The position numbers and the translations under genes were made by a program. Positions 51,100-59,848 of a stretch of DNA of 64,000 nt are shown here, piece by piece. Each line of letters begins with the position of its first letter. Position 1 is the stretch's first letter. Origin of the DNA: Elusimicrobiota bacterium (GTDB lineage: Bacteria > Elusimicrobiota > Elusimicrobia > Elusimicrobiales > UBA9959); the NCBI GenBank assembly GCA_012517235.1, contig JAAYVI010000029.1:17831-81830 (forward strand), in the 5' to 3' direction. Below the pieces are notes generated by a model. It ran no database searches, had not been told where the DNA came from, and was given only the letters and a program-made list of their open reading frames with translations.

Positions 51100-52578
51100 A
51101 TGGAAAAAAATATACGAGTCAGATTTGCGCCCTCTCCTACCGGGCATTTGCACATAGGCGGAGCCAGAACGGCTCTTTTTAATTATCTTTTTGCCAAAAA
51201 ATATTCTGGTACTTTTGTTCTCAGGATAGAAGATACGGACGAGCTCAGATCTTCTCAGGAATCGGTCAAATGGATATTCGACAGTATGGCCTGGCTCGGT
51301 CTTAATTGGGACGAAGGCGCTATGCCCGACGGTACTCAAAAGGGGAATTTCGGACCTTATGTGCAAAGCGTAAGAGAATCTCAAGGTATTTATAAACAAT
51401 ATGCCGACAAACTCGTAAAAGAAGGAAAAGCTTATTACTGTTATTGTACCGCTCAAGAGTTGGACGAAATGAGAAAAAAAGCGGCTTTGGAAAAAAGACC
51501 GCCCAAATACGAAGGCAGATGCAGAAATTTGACGGCCGAAGAGAAAGAAAAATTTGAAAAAGAGGGCCGAAAGCCGGTCATAAGATTTAGAATGCCCGAC
51601 GACGGAACTACTTCATGGAACGATTTGATACATAAAGAGCTTTCTTTTGAAAATAAGCTGCTTTACGATTTTATAATGGTTAAGGCAAGCGGGTATCCTA
51701 CTTATAATTTTGCCTGCGTAATAGACGATTATCTTATGAAAATTTCCCATGTGATAAGAGGCGACGACCATATTTCAAATACGCCTTTGCAAATCAATCT
51801 TTATAAAGCTTTGGGATGGGAAATTCCTCAATTTGCGCATTTATCCATGATACTCGGTCCCGACGGATCGAGGCTTTCCAAAAGACACGGCGCTACGAGC
51901 GTTCAGGAATATAAAAAGGAAGGTTTTTTGCCGGAAACCATAAAAAATTATTTGGCTTTATTGGGCTGGTCTACTCAAGACAGCCAGCAAATTTTCGAGA
52001 AAGGAGAACTTGAGGAGAAATTTTCTTTGGAAGGCTGTCAAAAAAATCCGGCTACTTTCGATCCGGTTAAGTTAAAATGGATGAACGGAGAATATTTAAG
52101 AAAGCTCGACAAAAAAACATTGTCCGATTTGGTTTTGCCTTATCTTAAAGAAGCCGGATTTGATTTGTCTTATCCAAAAGTTCCTCTCGAAGAACTGATT
52201 TATTTGGAATATGAAAAATATAAAGTTCTAAGCGAAGCGCCTTCTCTTTTGTCTTTTTTCTTCAAAGAAAATCCCGATATGGACGCCGAAGCGGTTCAGT
52301 CGGTTTTCTCAAAACCTTCCGCATACAAAGTCCTTAGCGGAATAGCGGAAGTTTATTCTTCTTTGCCTAATTTCGAAGAAAAAAGCATAGAGGAAGCCAC
52401 CAGAAAATTTGCCAAAGACAATTCTTTAAAAAACGGGGAAGTATTCCACCCCGTTAGAGTGGCCGTTTCGGGCAAAGCCCAGGGGCCTACTCTTTTTAAG
52501 ATGATAGAGTATTTGGGAAAGGATTGCGCCGTAAACAGAATAAAAGCGGCCGTTTCTCTATGCTCTGTTAATAAATAA
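51100..52578 (+). CDS. gltX: Glutamyl-tRNA synthetase
   Basis: 492 residues, standard bacterial size. Class I signatures: 'APSPTGHLHIGGARTALFN' (HIGH motif, residues 7-25) and 'SRLSKRHGATSV' (KMSKS equivalent, about 265). 'YYCYCTAQELDEMRKKA' contains the Cys pair of a zinc-binding-type insert only in part. It charges tRNA-Glu; whether it also charges tRNA-Gln (non-discriminating) cannot be told from this. It has no ribosome site: see the adjoining -10 box. Single gene. Confidence 0.95.
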   Translation: MEKNIRVRFAPSPTGHLHIGGARTALFNYLFAKKYSGTFVLRIEDTDELRSSQESVKWIFDSMAWLGLNWDEGAMPDGTQKGNFGPYVQSVRESQGIYKQYADKLVKEGKAYYCYCTAQELDEMRKKAALEKRPPKYEGRCRNLTAEEKEKFEKEGRKPVIRFRMPDDGTTSWNDLIHKELSFENKLLYDFIMVKASGYPTYNFACVIDDYLMKISHVIRGDDHISNTPLQINLYKALGWEIPQFAHLSMILGPDGSRLSKRHGATSVQEYKKEGFLPETIKNYLALLGWSTQDSQQIFEKGELEEKFSLEGCQKNPATFDPVKLKWMNGEYLRKLDKKTLSDLVLPYLKEAGFDLSYPKVPLEELIYLEYEKYKVLSEAPSLLSFFFKENPDMDAEAVQSVFSKPSAYKVLSGIAEVYSSLPNFEEKSIEEATRKFAKDNSLKNGEVFHPVRVAVSGKAQGPTLFKMIEYLGKDCAVNRIKAAVSLCSVNK

Positions 52579-52681
52579 AATATTTCGGGGTAGGATTTAA
52601 GTTAACATTTTTGTCATATCTTTGTATTAAATTGAAAATATCCTTTGTTTACAATATATTTCGGAGGAATTTAGCGTATTT

Positions 52682-54943
52682 ATGAAATACTGGCTTTACT
52701 CGGACGGAAAAATAGAAGGCCCTTTTGAGCCCGAAGAGCTTGTAATAAAACCTTCTTTTAATTCCGATTCTATGGTCTGCGAAGCCTCTCTTTCCGGTTC
52801 CAGCCCAGACGATTGGAAAAGAGCTTCTTTTATACCCGAGCTTTCGTCTTTTTCCGTTCTTACCGAAAAAATGCCTTTAAAAAGCGTTCCTTCCGAAGAT
52901 TTTTCTTCGCAAAATTATTTGTCGCATCCGAATATTCTCGATACTATAGAGAATGCCGTATCCGGAATAGATTTTTTATCGGGATATGCCGAAGAAAACG
53001 AAAAAACCGATACTTTCGATCTTAAAATTTCTCAAATAAAAGAACAGCTGGAAACGGCGGTTTGGGAAAAGAATCTTTTGATAGAAAAATTGAATATAAA
53101 GGAGAGAAGAGAAAGCGAATACAAAGAAAAGATAAAAGAATTGGAAGAAAGAGTGGACGAATTGATAAAAACTTCTTTAAACAGAGCTTATGAAATATCG
53201 GGAGTAAGCAAAGAAAAAGAAGAAAATAAAACCGCGGAAAAAACAGAAACTAATATTTCTCAAAAGACGGATTATAGAATTAAAGATACCGAAACCGGCA
53301 TATCTCAAGAAAAAGAAAAAATTAAAGAAGTTAATTTATCGGAAAAAGAAACAAAAAAAACCGATTCGGAAAAAATAAAAGAACAAGAAAAGAAATCCGA
53401 AAAAACCGCCCATAAAGTTTTCAAGAAAATTTCCGCGGATTTGGATAATTATAAATTGGGAAACGAAAGATTGATAGATTCCGGTTTTCAGGAAAAAGAA
53501 GACATGGAAATTTTCGATCTCAAGAGTTTCGGCGGTCAAAAGATAGAAGCCAATCCTTATTCTCAAAATCAGACTCCCGAAGATAGCGAGCCGAGCGTAA
53601 TAGAAATTTCAAAGCCCGCGCCGCAGACTTATGTTAAACAGGATTTTCCGGATTTTTCTCAATTGGCGGCAAAGAAAAACGAAGACGATAATAAACAGCA
53701 TAAGCCTTCCGAAGAAAATTCTTCTTCTAATAAACCCGGCGAAGATTTGAATCTTTTAGAACCGGTAATTTCTCAAGAAAATATTTCTTCCGTTCCGGTT
53801 TTCTCTCCAAAACCGCAAGAGCAGATACCGGAATTTAAACCTCAAAAAGAAATTAAAGAAACGCCTCAAAAACCGGCGACTCCCGCATCGCAGCCGGCCG
53901 CGGAAACAAAATCTCAAGTAAAGCCGGATGTTAAGATATCCTCCGATTCGTTCAGCAATATGAGCGAAATAAAAATAGAAATGCCGGCCGCGTCTAAAAG
54001 TCAGGTTTTAGACATTCCTTCAATGACTTCTCGTAAAAAGAAAGAAGGACCCGAAGCCGAGATGAAACCGGCCGAACCCAAAATGCCCGCGGATCCTCAG
54101 GTTACCCAAAGAATAGAGGTTAAAAATCTAAAACAGACCGTTACGGCTCAGGGAAAACAAACCGCATATTCTCCGAAAAAAAACAGATTTAAGCTTTATA
54201 TGTCTTTGGCCATCTCTCTTATGATAATAATCGGCGGAGTGTTCTTTCTTATGGATTTTAAAAAGACATCCAAAAAATCCAATCTTATGACGGCTTCTTC
54301 TCAAAACTCCAATCAAGAAAAAAATCAGCGGGAACAAGCCGTTCAAGAAACTCAAAAACCTCAAGAAACAAAAGAGGAAGTTTCTCCGGAAATAGCGGCC
54401 GCCGTTCCTCAAAGCGCCGCCGACTCCGTTTCCGTTTCGGGACAGGGCGTTAAAAATGCCATAGAAGCCGTAAAAAATTTTAGTCTTTCCGACGGAAGAG
54501 GAACGGTTTCCAACTGGTTTTCCAATTCATTCGCTTCTTCGGGGCAGTCGAGAGAAGAATGGACGGCCACTTTGCTTCAGGGAAAGATTTTTGTGGTACA
54601 GTACAGACTGATAAGACAGAAACAGGAACCTTTGGTTTATCAATTCGAAGTAGATTCTGAATCGGGAAAAATTTTGAGAGGGATAAATAATAATGCCATA
54701 GATCTTTTGGAATCCGGAGAGGAAAAGCTTAAGAAAAAAGCGGCCGTTTCGCCCTCTCAAAAACCCAAATCGAAACCTTCCGCGATTAAAAAGAAAGCCG
54801 CCGAAAAAAAAGATTCTCTTTTGCCTTTGCCCGAAAGAGACGAGAGCGACTACTCGGAACCTACCGGGTTTGAAAATTCCGATATGATATCCAAAGCTCC
54901 GGTTAAGATTACGGCTCCGGAAAGCGACGAAGAGCTGTTTTAA
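52682..54943 (+). CDS. GYF_2-domain membrane protein with long charged linker, upstream of the pilus motor genes
   Basis: 753 residues. The N-terminus is a GYF_2 domain ('YWLYSDGKIEGPFEPEELV', residues 3-21 and on to about 50). Then a helical stretch (115-165), a very long Lys/Glu/Pro/Ser/Gln-rich disordered region (about 170-500), one membrane segment 'LYMSLAISLMIIIGGVFFLM' (about 505-524), a second linker and a globular C-terminal domain (580-675; 'GKIFVVQYRLIRQKQEPLVYQ'), with another Lys/Pro tail. Topology would place GYF in the cytosol. It could anchor or regulate the pilus machinery encoded immediately after it; the pairing is positional. Preceded by GGAGGA 13 bases before the ATG. Confidence 0.7.
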   Translation: MKYWLYSDGKIEGPFEPEELVIKPSFNSDSMVCEASLSGSSPDDWKRASFIPELSSFSVLTEKMPLKSVPSEDFSSQNYLSHPNILDTIENAVSGIDFLSGYAEENEKTDTFDLKISQIKEQLETAVWEKNLLIEKLNIKERRESEYKEKIKELEERVDELIKTSLNRAYEISGVSKEKEENKTAEKTETNISQKTDYRIKDTETGISQEKEKIKEVNLSEKETKKTDSEKIKEQEKKSEKTAHKVFKKISADLDNYKLGNERLIDSGFQEKEDMEIFDLKSFGGQKIEANPYSQNQTPEDSEPSVIEISKPAPQTYVKQDFPDFSQLAAKKNEDDNKQHKPSEENSSSNKPGEDLNLLEPVISQENISSVPVFSPKPQEQIPEFKPQKEIKETPQKPATPASQPAAETKSQVKPDVKISSDSFSNMSEIKIEMPAASKSQVLDIPSMTSRKKKEGPEAEMKPAEPKMPADPQVTQRIEVKNLKQTVTAQGKQTAYSPKKNRFKLYMSLAISLMIIIGGVFFLMDFKKTSKKSNLMTASSQNSNQEKNQREQAVQETQKPQETKEEVSPEIAAAVPQSAADSVSVSGQGVKNAIEAVKNFSLSDGRGTVSNWFSNSFASSGQSREEWTATLLQGKIFVVQYRLIRQKQEPLVYQFEVDSESGKILRGINNNAIDLLESGEEKLKKKAAVSPSQKPKSKPSAIKKKAAEKKDSLLPLPERDESDYSEPTGFENSDMISKAPVKITAPESDEELF

Positions 54944-54998
54944 AGCGGTCTTTTTTTGCGAAATCCGGTTATTTTTAATTTGCTATCATATATTCTAA

Positions 54999-56771
54999 AT
55001 GAGCGAAAAGGGTTTTCAAATAAATATTTCCAAGCGTTTGGGCGAAACGATAGTCGCCAGCGGTATTATAAATTCCGCTCAGCTTTCGGAAGCTCTTGAG
55101 ATACAAAAACAGACCGGCGTGAAACTCGGCCAAATTTTAATAGAAAAAAAATACATGACGGAAAAACAACTGCTTGAATTTTTAAGCAAGCAGTTTTCAT
55201 TGGAATTTGTAGAAATTTCGAAAATGGAATTGCCGGCGGATGCGATAAAAGCCATACCGGAAAGCGTAGCCAGAAGATATAGGCTTATAGGCATACATAA
55301 AGATGCCGGATATATAAAAGTGGCCATGGAAGACCCTCTCAATATAGTCGTTTTGGACGATCTTAAAATGATGACCGGATTGGACATTAAGCCTGTATTC
55401 GCCGCGGAAAAAGATATTTTTGAAGCCATAGACAGATATTACGGGGCAAAAAACTCCCAGGAAGCTCTTAACGAAATATTGAAAAAGACGAATATGGAAG
55501 AAAATGCGGCGGATTTGGCCGTGGTCGACGAAAAGTCTTCGGACAAAGAAGACGACATAATTTCTCTTGAAGGGAAAGGCGAGGCGGCCCCCATAGTTAA
55601 AATGGTTAACTTAATAATCTCTTCCGCAATAAAATCTCATGCTTCGGACATACACATAGAACCCAGTTATAAGGAGACAAGAGTAAGGTTTAGAATAGAC
55701 GGCGTGCTTCACGCCCAGCCCGCTCCGCCGAAGAAATTTCATAATGCGATAATAAGCAGAATAAAGATAATGGCCAATCTGGACATATCCGAGAGAAGGA
55801 TTCCTCAGGACGGCAGAACCAAGCTTAAAATAGACGATAAAGAAATAGATTTGAGAATATCCATATTGCCTTGCGGCCCGGGCGAAAAGGTATGTATGAG
55901 AATACTGGACTCTTCGGGGCTTAAACTCAAACTTGACGATTTGGGTTTCGAACCGGAAAATCTGGCCATATTTTCAAAATGTATAAAAGCTCCTCACGGT
56001 ATAAACCTTATAACGGGTCCTACGGGTTCGGGAAAATCGACTACGCTTTATTCGGCTCTTTCCACGCTTAACGGTCCCGACGTAAATATTTCCACCATAG
56101 AAGATCCGATAGAATATAATTTGGAGGGCATAAATCAGGTCGGAGTAAACAGCGAGGTAGGGCTTACTTTTGCCGCGGGATTAAGGTCTTTCTTAAGACA
56201 AGATCCCGACATAATAATGGTGGGGGAAATAAGAGATTTTGAAACAATGTCAATAGCCATTAACGCCGCTATGACGGGACATTTGGTTTTTTCCACGCTT
56301 CACACCAACGACGCGCCGGGCGCGATAACGAGAATAGGGATGATGGGAATAGAGCCTTTTTTGACATCGTCGACTTTGCTTATGGTGGTGGCTCAAAGAC
56401 TTGTGAGAAGCGTTTGTAAAAACTGCAAAGAGTCTTACGAAATAAAACCGGAACTCCTTACGGGAATGGGTGTAAGCAGGCAGCTTTTGGAAAAGAATAT
56501 GAAGGACGGAAAATTGTTTCTTTACAGAGGAAGAGGCTGCGAAAAATGCGCAAAAACCGGATATAAAGGCAGAGTAGGAATACATGAAATACTCGAGGTT
56601 AACGATTCCATACGCCGTTTGATAATAGAAAAAGCGGACGCTTCTAAAATTAAAGAAGACGCGAAAAAAAACGGTATGATAACTCTTAGAGAGTCGGCGG
56701 TTAGAAAAATGCTCGGAGGACTTACGACAATAGAAGAGGTCATAAGAGTTACGGGATCCGACGTGGATTGA
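54999..56771 (+). CDS. pilB: Type IV pilus assembly / type II secretion ATPase (PilB/GspE)
   Basis: 590 residues. N-terminal MshEN-type domain (about 10-140, 'KLGQILIEKKYMTEKQLLEFL'; binds c-di-GMP in some relatives), central PAS-like part, then the ATPase: Walker A 'GPTGSGKSTTLYS' (about 345), Asp/His boxes 'DPDIIMVGEIRD' and 'HLVFSTLHTNDA', and zinc motif 'CKNC ... CEKC' near 475-515. It powers pilus extension in the cytoplasm. A TATCAT -10-like box ends nine bases before the ATG and no ribosome site is visible. Followed by pilT and pilC, so pilus use is favoured over type II secretion. Confidence 0.92.
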   Translation: MSEKGFQINISKRLGETIVASGIINSAQLSEALEIQKQTGVKLGQILIEKKYMTEKQLLEFLSKQFSLEFVEISKMELPADAIKAIPESVARRYRLIGIHKDAGYIKVAMEDPLNIVVLDDLKMMTGLDIKPVFAAEKDIFEAIDRYYGAKNSQEALNEILKKTNMEENAADLAVVDEKSSDKEDDIISLEGKGEAAPIVKMVNLIISSAIKSHASDIHIEPSYKETRVRFRIDGVLHAQPAPPKKFHNAIISRIKIMANLDISERRIPQDGRTKLKIDDKEIDLRISILPCGPGEKVCMRILDSSGLKLKLDDLGFEPENLAIFSKCIKAPHGINLITGPTGSGKSTTLYSALSTLNGPDVNISTIEDPIEYNLEGINQVGVNSEVGLTFAAGLRSFLRQDPDIIMVGEIRDFETMSIAINAAMTGHLVFSTLHTNDAPGAITRIGMMGIEPFLTSSTLLMVVAQRLVRSVCKNCKESYEIKPELLTGMGVSRQLLEKNMKDGKLFLYRGRGCEKCAKTGYKGRVGIHEILEVNDSIRRLIIEKADASKIKEDAKKNGMITLRESAVRKMLGGLTTIEEVIRVTGSDVD

Positions 56772-56833
56772 TTAATTTTCTTTAAAATTATATTATTATA
56801 TAATCGAAAGAGTTGTTTTTAGAGAGGTGCCAT

Positions 56834-57910
56834 ATGGTTACGATGAGCGAATTGTTTATAATGATGCATGAGAAAAACGCATCGGATATTCATTTGACGG
56901 CCGGCGCTCCTCCCATGATGAGAATAGACGGAGAATTGGCGCCCACTCCTTTCGAAAAACTTACTCCGGAAATGTGCCAGACGCTCGTTTTTTCCTTAAT
57001 GACCGACGCGCAGAGACAGAGATTCGAAGCCACAAACGAACTCGATTTTGCCTTCGGCATAAAAGGCATAGGCAGATTGAGAATGAACGTTTACAGACAA
57101 AGAGGCGTGATAGGCGCGGCTATAAGATCCATTCCCAGCAAATATAAGACTTTCGACGAATTAAACCTTCCGGCGGTTACTTATGAATTAATGAAACTTA
57201 CCAAAGGCTTAATTCTCGTTACCGGTCCCACGGGCTCCGGTAAATCTACGACTTTGGCTTCGATGATAGACTATTTGAACGAAAACAGAAATTATCACAT
57301 AGTAACCGTGGAAGATCCCATAGAATACGTGCATAGCCATAAGAAAAGCATAGTAAATCAAAGAGAGGTTGGCGCAGATACCGAAAGCTTTGGACAAGCT
57401 TTAAGACATGTTTTAAGACAAGACCCCAATGTAATACTCATAGGCGAAATGAGAGATTTGGAAACTATAAGCGCGGCCTTGAACATAGCCGAAACCGGAC
57501 ACTTGGTTTTTGCCACATTGCATACTTCCGACGCGGCTCAGACCATAAACAGAATAATAGACGTGTTTCCTCCTCATCAGCAGGAGCAGATAAGGGTACA
57601 GCTTTCCTTCGTTCTTCAATCGGTATTTTCTCAGCAGCTGGTTACGGCGGCTTCCGGCACGGGACGCGTTCTTGCCTGCGAAATATTAATAGTTAATTCC
57701 GCGGTTAGAAATTTGATAAGAGAGCAGAAAATAGAACAAATAAACACCGTAATACAAACCGGCGGAAAATACGGCATGATAACCATGAATCAAGCTCTTG
57801 TCGATTTGTACAGAAAACAGAAAATAACGTATCAAGAAGCGGTTAACCGCTCGACCGACCCGGAAGATTTGAAAAAACTATTACAAAAATCGCTTTCGGT
57901 AAGCAATTGA
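56834..57910 (+). CDS. pilT: Type IV pilus retraction ATPase PilT
   Basis: 358 residues from the ATG at 56834 (AGAGAGGTG ribosome site before it); the track's TTG at 56813 adds seven unsupported residues. 'KNASDIHLTAGAPPMMRIDGE' is the PilT N-terminal signature, then Walker A 'GPTGSGKSTTLASMI', 'EDPIEYVH', 'RHVLRQDPNVILIGEMRDLE', and the 'AATLHTSDAAQTINR' His box; no zinc Cys motif. It retracts pili (twitching, DNA uptake). One base separates its stop from pilC. Confidence 0.93.
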   Translation: MVTMSELFIMMHEKNASDIHLTAGAPPMMRIDGELAPTPFEKLTPEMCQTLVFSLMTDAQRQRFEATNELDFAFGIKGIGRLRMNVYRQRGVIGAAIRSIPSKYKTFDELNLPAVTYELMKLTKGLILVTGPTGSGKSTTLASMIDYLNENRNYHIVTVEDPIEYVHSHKKSIVNQREVGADTESFGQALRHVLRQDPNVILIGEMRDLETISAALNIAETGHLVFATLHTSDAAQTINRIIDVFPPHQQEQIRVQLSFVLQSVFSQQLVTAASGTGRVLACEILIVNSAVRNLIREQKIEQINTVIQTGGKYGMITMNQALVDLYRKQKITYQEAVNRSTDPEDLKKLLQKSLSVSN

Positions 57911-57911
57911 T

Positions 57912-59111
57912 ATGCTCTTTGCCTATAAGGTAAAAGATCCGGCTGGTAAGCTTTTGGAGGGAGAGGTTGAAGCTCAAGACGAAAAAGCCGCTTCCGCCAA
58001 GCTTAGGGCTCAGCGTTTTACCGTTCTCAGCATAGAAAAAACCAAGGCAAAGAAAAAGAAGAAAGGCAAAGTAAGCTCAAAAGAAATAGTTATTTTTTCC
58101 AGACAACTTTCCACATTGGTTTCCAGCGGAGTCCCTATCGTTCAGGGGCTGAGTATTTTGGAATCTCAAGCCGAAACTCCGGCTTTCGCTTCGGTAATAG
58201 CGAATATAAGAACAGACATAGAAGGCGGACTTTCGATTTCCGAAGCGATGAAAAAACATCCGAAGGTATTTTCCGAACTTTATGTTTCGATGATAAAAGC
58301 TGGGGAAACAGGAGGCATACTCGATACTATTTTGGAAAGGCTTTCGTCTTATTTGGAATCTTCCGAAGCTCTAAAAGCAAAAGTAAAAAGCGCGATGATG
58401 TATCCCGCCGTAGTAGGAGGAGTGGCGGCGGCCATAACCGTTTTTTTAATAATTTTCGTTATACCTATTTTTAAAGGAATTTTCGCAAGTTTCGGCGCGG
58501 AACTTCCTTTCTTAACAAGAATAGTAATAGGCGCTTCGGATTTTGTCAGAGGAAATATAATCTACATACTTATTGTCTTGGGCGGAACTTTTTACGGTGC
58601 AAAAAAATATCTTCAAAGCGAAAAAGGAAGACGAAAATTCGACGAAGTTTCTCTTAATCTCCCGGTTTTCGGAATACTTCTTAAAAAGGTAGCCATAGCC
58701 AAGTTTTCAAGAACTTTGGGTACCCTGATAAAATCTGGAGTGCCGATACTTCAAGGACTAGAAACCGTAGCTAAAACGGCCGGAAATAAAATTATAGAAG
58801 AAGCCATAATGAAAAGCCGCGATTCCATAAAAGAGGGCGGCCGATTGGCAGAACCCTTAAAAAAATCCAATCTTTTCCCGCAGATGGTAGTTCAAATGAT
58901 AGGAGTTGGAGAAGAAACTGGAAGTTTGGATACCATGCTTATAAAAATAGCCGATTTCTACGATCAAGAAGTCGATACGGCCGTAAAAGGGCTGACTTCT
59001 ATGATAGAACCTCTCATAATGGTCTTCATGGGCTTGGTCATAGGTTTTATAGTGATAGCCATGTTTATGCCTATGTTCGAACTCGGAGACCTGGCATCAA
59101 AAGCAAATTAA
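57912..59111 (+). CDS. pilC: Type IV pilus inner-membrane platform protein PilC
   Basis: 399 residues of the GspF/PilC family: cytoplasmic N-terminal segment ('FAYKVKDPAGKLLEGEVEAQ'), then two homologous T2SSF domains (about 70-195, 'FSRQLSTLVSSGVPIVQGL', and 270-390, 'FSRTLGTLIKSGVPILQGL'), with membrane segments at about 170-195, 215-235 and 370-392. Together with PilB and PilT it forms the motor base. No pilM-N-O-P-Q, pilin or standard pilD is in the window. Ends 24 bases before the repeat-rich gap. Confidence 0.92.
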   Translation: MLFAYKVKDPAGKLLEGEVEAQDEKAASAKLRAQRFTVLSIEKTKAKKKKKGKVSSKEIVIFSRQLSTLVSSGVPIVQGLSILESQAETPAFASVIANIRTDIEGGLSISEAMKKHPKVFSELYVSMIKAGETGGILDTILERLSSYLESSEALKAKVKSAMMYPAVVGGVAAAITVFLIIFVIPIFKGIFASFGAELPFLTRIVIGASDFVRGNIIYILIVLGGTFYGAKKYLQSEKGRRKFDEVSLNLPVFGILLKKVAIAKFSRTLGTLIKSGVPILQGLETVAKTAGNKIIEEAIMKSRDSIKEGGRLAEPLKKSNLFPQMVVQMIGVGEETGSLDTMLIKIADFYDQEVDTAVKGLTSMIEPLIMVFMGLVIGFIVIAMFMPMFELGDLASKAN

Positions 59112-59134
59112 AAAAACATATCGAGACTTACGAT

Positions 59135-59225
59135 TAAATAATTGGACGATTATAAAGTCGGAAGATTAGGGTATGGGTATATCAAAATAGATGTATGGAT
59201 GTATAGATGTGTGGATGTGTAGCAA
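59135..59225 (+). repeat. Low-complexity 'GATGTATGGATGTATAGATG' words
   Basis: Short imperfect words (ATTGGACGATT, GAAGATTAG, TAGATGTGTGGATGTGTAGCAA) recur. They match, in reverse orientation, the stretch at 11585-11697 that flanks the other dispersed-repeat copy. Similar words (TATAGAGGTGTAGCAAAAAAA) reappear on the far side of the repeat at about 59450. No gene here. Confidence 0.55.
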
Positions 59226-59290
59226 GAAATGCCAGCCTGCGTGTTCTAACCAAAAAACTTAATACGAGAAATACAGAGACCATACTCGTA

Positions 59291-59444
59291 TATAAAAGCT
59301 TTCGGCGGTTTTGAAGACGGCCCGTAGCGGAAGGGGGGCCCGATTTATCGGGGGAAACCGACGGGACTGGTTTCCTAATCGGGACGACGAAAAATTGCCG
59401 AAAGCTACGATCTGCCATGACTTTTTAGCGGCGAGAATAGCAAG
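59291..59444 (+). repeat. Dispersed 154-bp structured repeat, copy 2
   Basis: Matches 11373-11526 (opposite orientation) with about 8 differences in 154 bases, four of them changing the amino acid in the 61-residue ORF drawn here, so the ORF is not under protein constraint. The inverted pair AGCTTTCGGC / GCCGAAAGCT and CCCGATTTATCGGG allow a folded RNA or DNA. The rest of the 59112-59539 gap holds the word repeats and nothing else I can recognise. Confidence 0.8.
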
Positions 59445-59539
59445 AAGGTATAGAGGTGTAGCAAAAAAAGATTATAAAATTGAATTATTAGAATAGATAA
59501 TTTTTAAAAAGCAAGTTTATGTTAAAATTAAGGCGATTT

Positions 59540-59848
59540 TTATCTTTTTTGGGATTTTATTTTTTCTTTTTTTAAAAGTCTTATTTTGGCTTTTATGCCT
59601 CCGGGCCCCGAGTATCCTCCCAGAGAACCGTCGCTTCGTATTACCCTGTGGCAGGGCACAAAAGGAGCAAAAGGATTTTTTTTAAGCGCCAAAGCCACCG
59701 CTCTTGCGGAATTCGGCCGTCCTATTTTTTCGGCCAGCCATTTATAGCTTCTTGTTTCTCCGTAAGGTATTTTTAAAGCCGCCATCCATACCTTCGCGTA
59801 AAAAGCGGGATATTTTTTGATTTCTTTTTTTAGTTTTTTTAACGTCAT
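59540..59848 (-). CDS. Methylated-DNA-protein cysteine methyltransferase, single-domain
   Basis: 102 residues: only the C-terminal MGMT/Ogt DNA-binding and active-site domain. 'IPYGETRSYKWLAEKIGRPN' is the helix-turn-helix region, 'ARAVALALKKNP' the Arg-finger helix, and 'VPCHRVIRSDGSLGGYSGPG' the active site with the acceptor Cys (PCHR), so it is not an alkyltransferase-like protein, which would have Trp there. It should remove O6-alkyl groups from guanine. Its start overlaps the uvrC stop by four bases, grouping two DNA-repair genes. Confidence 0.88.
   Translation of the reverse strand: MTLKKLKKEIKKYPAFYAKVWMAALKIPYGETRSYKWLAEKIGRPNSARAVALALKKNPFAPFVPCHRVIRSDGSLGGYSGPGGIKAKIRLLKKEKIKSQKR

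Noticed and set aside
59311-59496. 61-residue ORF on the second repeat copy
   Set aside because: Same repeat as above; frame not constrained.
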